Source: Citrobacter youngae
GTDB lineage: Bacteria > Pseudomonadota > Gammaproteobacteria > Enterobacterales > Enterobacteriaceae
Direction: 5' to 3'
Length of the DNA stretch: 48,511 nt
Assembly: GCF_003818115.1 (NCBI RefSeq)
Contig: NZ_RPOI01000038.1
Span: forward strand, 1 to 48,511
The notes below the pieces were generated by a model. That model searched no databases. It was given only the letters and a program-made list of their open reading frames with translations, and was not told the origin of the DNA. This document shows positions 5,522 through 13,348 of the stretch, piece after piece (position 1 is the first letter of the stretch; each line of letters begins with the position of its first letter). The position numbers and the translations under genes were made by a program.

Positions 5522-8500
5522 TTATACAGTTGATTTCGACGTTTCAACAAGAGGTATAGCCGCACCGGAGACATCAATCACTATCGCTGATAAACGGTCT
5601 CTTTTTTCAACCGGTACAGTTTCATTAAGCATATTTTCCATTGAACTGGCGTTTTCAGGTTGAGGCATGTTTTTAGCCAAACGAGGTAGGGGATTCGGTC
5701 GAGCAGAACCAAACCAAAAAACCAGATAGATACCGTAACCAGCAGAATCAGGGTTTTTAGTATAAAGCTTATCCAACTGTCCGTTAAGCGCAGTCCAGAC
5801 ATCACGGTGATAATCACGCTTTATCTCAATAGGTATTTTAATACCCGGTAGTGAAACAATGATATCTGCCCTTTTATCAGAAACCATGTGTCCTTCTGGT
5901 TCACAGCTTATTTTTAATGGATTAAGCCGGGTACGGAGTAAATCCAGAAAAATATTACGGCAACTCTCTTCAGGTTTCGGTGCCAAGGGACGTCCATAAC
6001 TGTCTTCATTCCAGAATTGTTTATAAATATTGGTATTTTCGTAAGTAATTCGATTTGAAATATCCCGTATATGATCGAGCAACAATGAGTAAAGATCCAT
6101 TACGTTGGCAGGTGTTTCATTCACCAATGTACTTACCGCCTGCTTCCAGTCCGCATGATGAAACTGTGCCTCTCTATAACGAATCCTCTGATTGCTTTGG
6201 GCATGTAAGAGATGATCCCAATAGCTTTCACATTCAGGCAGCAATAATAAACGCTCAAGTGCTTCACTGGCATCGTATGAAGAAATAGCAGAAACTTCGT
6301 TAATCAATGCTCTGATAAACTCTGCATAATCCCAGCTATTTCTTGAACCATGACTCCCATCCATTGGATGATAAGCATTAGGGAAATGTATTGCTGAAAC
6401 TCTAATGATGGTTTCTAATTGAATTAAAGAAAGCTCTTGGTTATTATTTTTCCTCTGCCTTCTTAACTCACGCAAAAACCAGATTATTTCTGAATCTGAC
6501 TTCGCTTCAGATACAAATAATTCATAAGCTTTTTCTGGTTCCAGAAAATAATAACATACTAACCAAACATTATAGCTAATTTTATTTAACACATTCCGTT
6601 GATTAACCATAAGTTGAGACAGTTCCAGAAGGTCTCTATGTATCTGCGGACGTGCCAGCAACCATTCAACTAAGCTTTGCGTATGATTAATATCATCAGG
6701 ATATTTTTTAGCGAAGTGAATAACTAAAGGGATGACGAGATAATCTGGTAGGGATTTTTCATGTAGAATAAAGCTCAACGCAACAATATGCTGAAACTTA
6801 TTTTTCATACAAAAGTCTATTATATAACCATATGTTTCTATAAAAAGATCTCCTCGATAAAGAATTACATACTTCTTCCATGGCAGTGAATATGTAGTGA
6901 TAGCATTATCTTCTTTAATATGGATTGATAATCTTGCATCTAATGCTATTAACATTTTTAATAACTCACTATCCCAAAGAGTTATGTCATCTTCCAGTTT
7001 CCATAGTTCGTCACTTCCCGCCAATATCGCATACCACCATTCATAATATTCACCTTTTATCAATGAGTTATTGATATCATCTATAGACGGGAGATCTGCA
7101 CGACCTAATAAAGCCACAAGACCAGAAATGGCATCTATAGCATTTTTATCTCCAAGACTTGAAGAAAGACGCTCAAAGCAGAACAGTTTTTCATCTACAT
7201 CGCTATATAACGCATAATAGATATACGCAATATGTCTAAGCCATCCTAAATGTTCACCCGAAACAATCTCTTCTCTTAATTGCTGAAACTCCACTTTATT
7301 TGAATCTATAATATCCTGTCTTTCTCTCTCACCTTCTACTCTGCTGATATTGATCTTTACCCGCCAATCATCAATATCACAGACTAAGGCATCTTTTAAA
7401 ATAAATAAAAGCTCATTATTCATTTTGCCATACGTAATAAGAAACTCAAATACCTGCTGTGACGGCATATCACAACTCCAAAGAGCAGGAAATGCTAATC
7501 GATAAATAAAGCTCGTCTTATCTGGAATACATTCCTTACTCGATAAATAGTGTATGAATCGGGATAATAAAAACTCACGAGGAATGACGCCAAATGTACT
7601 TTGTCCAAACTCATGTAAAAACAGATATCCTGTATTATATCTAGTAAAAGATGATATTGCGGCATCTATAATATCCTCATACTGCCAATCACGTTCTTTT
7701 AGCAACTGAACAATCTGAGTTGTTTTACTTTCAAAATGACTATAATGCTCTTTATACCAGTGATGAACATTCAGACATATCCATATCTGTTCAGCAGTAT
7801 ATTGATCTTTCGTATTGAGAATAGTCACCAGGCCACTTTCAATATAATATAGGACTTCATGGCGATTTCTTGGTGATGAATACCAGTTATCTCTATTTTC
7901 ATTTTGGTATTGATAGAGGCATTCAAATATTGTCATCATATCTTCGACAGAAACAACATCCATTATTCCCCATAGAGACCCTACTGGTAAACGTTCCTTA
8001 GTTATACTTAAAGTATCAATCAATAGTTGTGCTACATCTAATGCGGAGAAATAATCTTTATAAAGTAACTGAATAATGTGGTTACGCAATCGAATATTAT
8101 CGTGACTTATCTCTTTCAATTCAGAGTAAATTCCGATGACATCTTTAATACCTGACAGGCCCGAGTGTATCAATGCCGTTATCGCTTCTTCCTTCTCGGC
8201 ATATGAATGACGCTCAGATTTAACAATATCAATTAAATCCTGATTCAATGACAATATTGGGGTTGTAACGGAGAGAGATTCGAGAATAAGCATACGCAGA
8301 GAAAATCGCGATTTGTGATCATGGATAATCAGGCGCAAGTGTGCTTCCATCTCCTCGCTCACAAAGCCATTCAAATTAGAAGAAAAACCATGATTTCTAA
8401 ACCAAGGATCCCTTTCCGAAAGTTTAGACAGTGCCACAAGTAAACTTTGTTTATCTACAGTGGATAACGAAGCCGCATCTCCATAAGTCAGTACACCATA

Positions 8501-9574
8501 AGGATCGGCCTGAATGAAGACGTTGGTGTATTGTGGTAAAAAGACCGCCAGCCATGCGTGTAATCCTCTTAACTCTGAAGACGGATAACCTTCAAATCCC
8601 AGCAGGCTTCTCAAACGTCCCAAGGGTAATCCCTTTTCAACAATACTCGCTAACCACTTCGCTGCCAAATACTCGGCAATTGTCCTGTGGCTGTAATCAA
8701 CCGTCTCAAGTTCATCCCCGGCGGAAAAAACACGTCGGGATAACGTCGCTCTTACTATTTCACGTGAAAAGAACGGTATGGTTCTATAGCTAGGATATTC
8801 TGATCGGATATCATTTGGAAGCAGAGAAATCCCGGAAACATCACTCAGTATACGCAACGCGCAAATAGACCCAGCAGAGTGTTCTAACTCGTCGCTGGCA
8901 TAAATTCCCGCATTTTGCCGCGAGTGTTCTTTACTATGTTCAGTTAAAAGAAGCTGTGTCGTTGAGTGGAAAAGCTCGGACCTCGTCCGGGGCCAGTTTC
9001 CTTCTTTGACAACCTCAGCCAGCATAAGCAGATTTTGTGGGTTGTGAAGAAACTCATAAGCAGAGTGTTTTTCTGCTTCCTCCAGAAACTTCTCGGGATG
9101 CTCTATGCCATGAGCATGCAGAATAGCTGTCTGCTCTTCCCTTGATAACTGCTGCAAATGTAAAACGACATATCCCCCTGTCTGCTCAAAATAGGGTAAA
9201 AATGCCGACAGGTCTGATTCGCCCAACCAGTCCTGAGATCGACAGGAGATTCTGACCTTTTGCGGAGTTTGGGAAAAAAGCCTTTGAACTATGCCATCTA
9301 TAACATCGCTACTGTTATGACTGCTCCTTTTTTCATCTAATGCATCAATAAATAAGGCTTTTTGGTTATCTATCGGGACACCACTTAGAAAGTGTCGTAC
9401 CGTCAGATAGTTTGCCCCATGAAATGCCGAAAATTGCTTGAAAAGATAAGTTTTTCCAGCACCAGGATCGCCAAGCAGAACAATGTTAGGAGACTCCGAA
9501 TAATCGCCAAATGCCTTAGTTTGGCTATCTTTAGCCTCTTGGGGGTAAATCTGCCTGACTTGCCTGTTTAACAT
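5522..9574 (-). CDS. STAND/NACHT-like NTPase with C-terminal PD-(D/E)XK nuclease
   Basis: A 1350-residue protein. Near the N-terminus are Walker A GDPGAGKT (about 35-42), Walker B ALFIDALDE (73-81), a RISCRSQDWL sensor-like segment (108-117) and DYSHRTIAEYLAAKWL (about 293-308). The last is a signature I know from NACHT/STAND NTPases. Roughly 310-1150 is helical with no clear motif, suited to target recognition. The C-terminal part has ADIIV (D about 1237), EIK (E1250, K1252) and a downstream Gln-x-x-x-x-Tyr, the core of a restriction-like nuclease. Known Avs proteins carry the nuclease at the N-terminus, so this order is reversed. I prefer the ATG at 9574, preceded by a G-rich ribosome site, over the ATG at 9598, which has none. 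It is the middle gene of the operon. Confidence 0.82.
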   Translation of the reverse strand: MLNRQVRQIYPQEAKDSQTKAFGDYSESPNIVLLGDPGAGKTYLFKQFSAFHGANYLTVRHFLSGVPIDNQKALFIDALDEKRSSHNSSDVIDGIVQRLFSQTPQKVRISCRSQDWLGESDLSAFLPYFEQTGGYVVLHLQQLSREEQTAILHAHGIEHPEKFLEEAEKHSAYEFLHNPQNLLMLAEVVKEGNWPRTRSELFHSTTQLLLTEHSKEHSRQNAGIYASDELEHSAGSICALRILSDVSGISLLPNDIRSEYPSYRTIPFFSREIVRATLSRRVFSAGDELETVDYSHRTIAEYLAAKWLASIVEKGLPLGRLRSLLGFEGYPSSELRGLHAWLAVFLPQYTNVFIQADPYGVLTYGDAASLSTVDKQSLLVALSKLSERDPWFRNHGFSSNLNGFVSEEMEAHLRLIIHDHKSRFSLRMLILESLSVTTPILSLNQDLIDIVKSERHSYAEKEEAITALIHSGLSGIKDVIGIYSELKEISHDNIRLRNHIIQLLYKDYFSALDVAQLLIDTLSITKERLPVGSLWGIMDVVSVEDMMTIFECLYQYQNENRDNWYSSPRNRHEVLYYIESGLVTILNTKDQYTAEQIWICLNVHHWYKEHYSHFESKTTQIVQLLKERDWQYEDIIDAAISSFTRYNTGYLFLHEFGQSTFGVIPREFLLSRFIHYLSSKECIPDKTSFIYRLAFPALWSCDMPSQQVFEFLITYGKMNNELLFILKDALVCDIDDWRVKINISRVEGERERQDIIDSNKVEFQQLREEIVSGEHLGWLRHIAYIYYALYSDVDEKLFCFERLSSSLGDKNAIDAISGLVALLGRADLPSIDDINNSLIKGEYYEWWYAILAGSDELWKLEDDITLWDSELLKMLIALDARLSIHIKEDNAITTYSLPWKKYVILYRGDLFIETYGYIIDFCMKNKFQHIVALSFILHEKSLPDYLVIPLVIHFAKKYPDDINHTQSLVEWLLARPQIHRDLLELSQLMVNQRNVLNKISYNVWLVCYYFLEPEKAYELFVSEAKSDSEIIWFLRELRRQRKNNNQELSLIQLETIIRVSAIHFPNAYHPMDGSHGSRNSWDYAEFIRALINEVSAISSYDASEALERLLLLPECESYWDHLLHAQSNQRIRYREAQFHHADWKQAVSTLVNETPANVMDLYSLLLDHIRDISNRITYENTNIYKQFWNEDSYGRPLAPKPEESCRNIFLDLLRTRLNPLKISCEPEGHMVSDKRADIIVSLPGIKIPIEIKRDYHRDVWTALNGQLDKLYTKNPDSAGYGIYLVFWFGSARPNPLPRLAKNMPQPENASSMENMLNETVPVEKRDRLSAIVIDVSGAAIPLVETSKSTV

Positions 9575-9651
9575 GTAATACCCCCCAATTATTTTCATCT
9601 AAATATAATACTACTGAAATGGAGTTTATTTAGACTATCCATAGACAACTA

Positions 9652-11400
9652 TCAAATCTCATCAAGCAACATACAGTTTTCAACAATACCTATAGATGGA
9701 ACTTCATTATACAAAACCGCCGGTTCAAGATTAAATAAATCATATAACTGCCTTTCTACTGACAGTACGGGCATTTTATCATAACGTGGTTTTGAATAAT
9801 CAACATCACTTTGCTCAATAAAATTGATATATTTATTTATCTCATGCAAAAGCATATTTTGCGTGTGTTTTGTTCCCGTACTTTGTAATTCATGAAATCC
9901 TACTGTCGAATTCACCGACTTATATGCAGAAAAAGACAATCGCCTAGCACTGGTTATAGTATTTTCTAGTCTCTGCTTAGTATTTTCATTAAGAAAAAAC
10001 TCCTGAGCCCATCGCTCAGATATTTTAGAAAGATAATATTCTAGCGTATTGTAGAAATACCCTAGATTAATTTTACGCCAAAGATTGATAATACTATCTT
10101 TTATATCATCTCTCTTCAAAACCTCTTCTTGTAAAACTTTTAACGATATAGTTTTCGTATCACTTATCCCAATTACATTTAGGTGAAAACGGCAGATGTT
10201 GATGAACGAGTCAAAGTTATATAAATCTTCATCTTTCAGTGAAGAAAAATCAGAAACTGAAATTTTGAGAATGTTCTGAGTGAGCAGATTTATTAGCTGC
10301 TTATTTGCAATTTCCTTTGATGGAAACGTATAGCGTAAAAGTTCTTCTGTAGCAACAATTCCCCAGTCCCCACCACATCCATCAATTATTGATAATAATA
10401 TCAATAACTCTTCTGTCTTCACAGAATCTAGGGTAATTGGAGTTACATTAGTCGGATTTATTGGATGTTCATGTCGAGCTAGTGCTTTATTTATTGCACA
10501 TTCACCTTGCTCCCGTAGCTGTAAAAACTCAGCATTATCACCACCAACTGCCGATTCTAAAATGTCCATCCACTTATCATATTCATGCCAAAGATTGCAG
10601 CGAATAGTTGCTCTTATTGTATTCTTACATAATGAGACATTATACGATGCCCCATCTGCATAATTTTTTGAGTCCAAACACTTTAAAGCATAGTCTATCG
10701 CTTGTTGATCATTTTTATTTAGACAGAAATAAGATAAGAAGAAATATAATGACTGACTTCCTTCGCCCTCAATATATTGATAAATAAAAAGTGTAAGATT
10801 ATTCAACTCATTATCATTTCTAATAAATACTCGATGATAGTACTCATAAAACCGTAATAAAATATCGTCATAATAATGCAAAGGATAATTGGCATTCTCT
10901 TTTGTATTTATGATTACCTTCATAAAGGTTTTAAAATATGTTGAGTTACGTCCTTTAGCACCAGTACGTATAAAGCAATCAATTAGTTTATAATAAACAT
11001 GTGCTAGCTTAAGCCCTTCACTTATGTTATCTAAATGAATAAATGATAGCCTCTCAGATAAAATTAATTCATTTTCTTCAGTCATCAATCTTATTATATA
11101 TGAGGGGACTTCATCATAAATAGTCATCAGTAATAAAAATGCAGATATCCTGTGTGATTCATAGTCTTTATTTTCCCAACAAACAATCATATTGGAAAAA
11201 TGATAATCTGGGCTATTTTCTAGTTCTGGGTTTAATTTAACCTGATCAATAATAAGTGAACAAAAATCAATCAATGGAATATTAGTTGGAAGTATAGTAT
11301 TGTTGAATAAATATTCACTATTTCCTCTTCGTTGGGGCTTTTCGTTTTTCTTCTGCCGTTGTTGCTTATTCCGATTCTTTTTTGACTTCCTGTTGACCAT
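9652..11400 (-). CDS. Uncharacterised helical protein, first gene of defence operon
   Basis: A 582-residue protein that I do not recognise. Residues 1-27 are extremely basic (Lys, Arg, Gln, Asn), suggesting nucleic-acid or ribosome contact. The rest is predominantly helical, rich in Leu, Ile, Asn and Tyr, with no transmembrane segment and no catalytic motif that I can name. A helical array for sensing is the simplest guess. The ATG at 11400 is chosen because AGGAG lies 7 nt upstream. The ATG at 11406 would overlap that site. The NTPase gene follows after 77 bp and the HEPN gene after that. Low GC content and codon choice set the operon apart from the chromosome. The three-gene layout resembles what I recall of the Menshen (nsnABC) defence system, which I cannot confirm here. 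Confidence 0.7.
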   Translation of the reverse strand: MVNRKSKKNRNKQQRQKKNEKPQRRGNSEYLFNNTILPTNIPLIDFCSLIIDQVKLNPELENSPDYHFSNMIVCWENKDYESHRISAFLLLMTIYDEVPSYIIRLMTEENELILSERLSFIHLDNISEGLKLAHVYYKLIDCFIRTGAKGRNSTYFKTFMKVIINTKENANYPLHYYDDILLRFYEYYHRVFIRNDNELNNLTLFIYQYIEGEGSQSLYFFLSYFCLNKNDQQAIDYALKCLDSKNYADGASYNVSLCKNTIRATIRCNLWHEYDKWMDILESAVGGDNAEFLQLREQGECAINKALARHEHPINPTNVTPITLDSVKTEELLILLSIIDGCGGDWGIVATEELLRYTFPSKEIANKQLINLLTQNILKISVSDFSSLKDEDLYNFDSFINICRFHLNVIGISDTKTISLKVLQEEVLKRDDIKDSIINLWRKINLGYFYNTLEYYLSKISERWAQEFFLNENTKQRLENTITSARRLSFSAYKSVNSTVGFHELQSTGTKHTQNMLLHEINKYINFIEQSDVDYSKPRYDKMPVLSVERQLYDLFNLEPAVLYNEVPSIGIVENCMLLDEI

Positions 11401-11680
11401 AACCATTCTCCTAAGACAAACAAGGCCATGCTAACACTATGGATGTTAAAGTAAAGATACTAAACGACAGGTAGTAAATACAACGACACATGGACCTCTC
11501 ATACTGATTATCCTAGAAAAACATGCTCAATAGTAAGTACACAAGCGTATCAATCATGATGTCATACCAAGGCTCCTCGACCAGAATGCCCATGTACAAA
11601 AGGTGGTCATTCTGGTGGTCTTGACAACCCCAATTTTTAGGTTTAGCTTACTAATCAGTCAGTTAATGGCTAAGGCGATC
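11401..11680. other. Non-coding right end of the island
   Basis: No gene is visible. It should contain the promoter of the leftward defence operon, but I see no strong consensus pair. It also holds the inverted and direct repeats next to the attachment site (11580-11620). The short open frames crossing this area overlap the tRNA remnant and its terminator. Confidence 0.5.
11580..11620. repeat. Repeats beside the attachment site
   Basis: ACCAGAATG (11580-11588) is inverted as CATTCTGGT (11608-11616), and GGTGGTC occurs twice, 12 bp apart (11602-11608 and 11614-11620). Sets of short repeats next to a tRNA att core are typical arm-type integrase sites. The assignment is inference. Confidence 0.45.
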
Positions 11681-11696
11681 CCAGTCAGAGGAGCCA
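11681..11696 (+). other. attR-like copy of the tRNA-Asn 3' end
   Basis: CCAGTCAGAGGAGCCA equals the last 16 nt of enterobacterial tRNA-Asn genes and matches the core used by the high-pathogenicity island and related elements. The sequence before it does not continue into a tRNA, so this is the fragment left at one end of an insertion. shiA, the usual neighbour of asnT in E. coli, lies directly to the right. The intact tRNA and the opposite att should be left of the window. Confidence 0.85.
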
Positions 11697-11705
11697 TATT
11701 TAGAG

Positions 11706-11740
11706 AAGCCCGCTTAAGGAAACTTAAGCGGGCTTTTTGC
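11706..11740 (+). terminator. tRNA-Asn terminator left at the island edge
   Basis: A perfect 13-bp stem (AAGCCCGCTTAAG with CTTAAGCGGGCTT), a GAAA loop and a T-run form the usual terminator of a tRNA-Asn gene, now placed after only the tRNA's last bases. Confidence 0.85.
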
Positions 11741-11913
11741 TTATTAATTTCTTCAATCGTCTTATTTTTCATCTTGTCCTCTTGTAAGGGATAAAATCGT
11801 TTTATCTTCTCGTCTGTCGCGGTAGTCTCATTACAGTCGTTTATACCTCGACTGCAATGTGCGTAACCTAACTCCAATACTAATAATTAAAAAACAGTAC
11901 AGACAGGATAACT

Positions 11914-13230
11914 ATGGATTCCACCCTCACCTCCACGGGTCCCCAGCAGGACACCTCATCGCTTAACCGTGCCCGACGTGCCGCACTCGGCAGCTTCGCG
12001 GGTGCCGTGGTCGACTGGTATGATTTTCTGCTTTATGGCATCACCGCCGCGCTGGTCTTTAATCGCGAGTTTTTCCCGCAGGTTAGTCCGGCGATGGGAA
12101 CACTTGCCGCATTCGCCACCTTTGGCGTCGGATTTTTGTTCCGTCCGTTAGGCGGGATAATCTTCGGCCACTTCGGCGATCGCCTGGGCCGCAAACGTAT
12201 GTTGATGCTTACCGTCTGGATGATGGGTATTGCCACTGCGCTGATCGGGATTATTCCCTCTTTTGACACCATTGGCTGGTGGGCTCCTGTGCTACTGGTG
12301 ACGCTGCGCGCCGTTCAGGGATTCGCCGTTGGCGGTGAATGGGGTGGCGCGGCGTTGCTCTCGGTCGAAAGCGCGCCGAAAAATAAAAAAGCCTTCTACA
12401 GTAGCGGCGTTCAGGTCGGTTACGGCGTCGGGCTACTGCTCTCTACGGGGCTGGTCTCGTTGATTAGCTCGCAAACAACCGATGAGCAGTTCCTGAGCTG
12501 GGGCTGGCGCATTCCGTTCCTGTTCAGCATTGTGCTGGTTCTGGGCGCGTTGTGGATGCGCAACAGAATGGATGAATCGGCTGAATTCGAACAGCAAAAA
12601 CAGGCCCCTCAACCGGTGAAAAAGCGACTGCCGGTTATCGAGGCGCTCACCCGTCACCCAGGAGCATTTCTGAAAATTATCGCCCTGCGTCTGTGTGAGC
12701 TCCTGACGATGTACATTGTTACCGCGTTTGCTCTCAACTACTCCACGCAGAACCTGGGGCTGCCGCGCGAATTGTTTCTGAATATCGGGTTACTGGTTGG
12801 TGGGCTGAGTTGTTTGACCATCCCCTGCTTTGCCTGGCTTGCCGATCGCTTTGGCCGTCGGCGCGTCTATATTACCGGTGCGCTGGTCGGTACGCTGAGC
12901 GCCTTCCCATTCTTCATGGCGCTGGAAGCGCAGTCCATTTTCTGGATAGTGTTCTTCGCGATTATGCTGGCCAACATTGCGCACGATATGGTGGTCTGCG
13001 TACAGCAGCCTATGTTTACCGGCCTGTTTGGCGCAAGCTATCGCTACAGTGGCGCAGGCGTGGGTTATCAGGTTGCCAGCGTTGTCGGCGGTGGTTTTAC
13101 GCCTTTTATTGCCGCTGCATTAGTGACTTTCTCCGGTGGCGACTGGCACAGCGTTGCCATTTACCTGATGGCCGGATGCCTTATTTCGGCCGTGACCGCA
13201 ATGCTGATGAGAGATAAGCAGCACGGTTAA
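11914..13230 (+). CDS. shiA: Shikimate:H+ symporter, MFS
   Basis: A 438-residue inner-membrane protein nearly colinear with E. coli ShiA from the first residue (MDSTLTST...). It has the metabolite:H+ symporter form of the major facilitator family: about 12 hydrophobic segments, motif A GHFGDRLGRKR after helix 2 and its half-repeat ADRFGRRRVYI after helix 8, and the ALGSFAGAVVDWYDF segment that opens helix 1. It imports shikimate, an intermediate of aromatic amino-acid synthesis. It is the first chromosomal gene after the island, in the same order as in E. coli (asnT, shiA, amn). amn follows after 118 bp, with a hairpin in between, so separate transcription is likely. Confidence 0.95.
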   Translation: MDSTLTSTGPQQDTSSLNRARRAALGSFAGAVVDWYDFLLYGITAALVFNREFFPQVSPAMGTLAAFATFGVGFLFRPLGGIIFGHFGDRLGRKRMLMLTVWMMGIATALIGIIPSFDTIGWWAPVLLVTLRAVQGFAVGGEWGGAALLSVESAPKNKKAFYSSGVQVGYGVGLLLSTGLVSLISSQTTDEQFLSWGWRIPFLFSIVLVLGALWMRNRMDESAEFEQQKQAPQPVKKRLPVIEALTRHPGAFLKIIALRLCELLTMYIVTAFALNYSTQNLGLPRELFLNIGLLVGGLSCLTIPCFAWLADRFGRRRVYITGALVGTLSAFPFFMALEAQSIFWIVFFAIMLANIAHDMVVCVQQPMFTGLFGASYRYSGAGVGYQVASVVGGGFTPFIAAALVTFSGGDWHSVAIYLMAGCLISAVTAMLMRDKQHG

Positions 13231-13348
13231 GTCTGAGTGCGAAGGCCGTCCGGTCTTCGCATAATCTTCCTCAACGTCTGACTTTTGTTTCACATTCCTG
13301 TGACATACTATCGGGAGAGCAGTACATCTGTGGAACAAGGAGACAGAC

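Noticed and set aside
11610-11696. An intact tRNA-Asn gene
   Set aside because: Only the last 16 nt match. The preceding bases form no acceptor, D or anticodon arm.
11659-11877. A 72-codon leftward frame between island and shiA
   Set aside because: It runs through the tRNA remnant and its terminator and has no ribosome site.
13237-13262. Inverted repeat after shiA as an intrinsic terminator
   Set aside because: The stem TGCGAAG/CTTCGCA is present, but there is no T-run on the plus strand, so I do not list it as a terminator.
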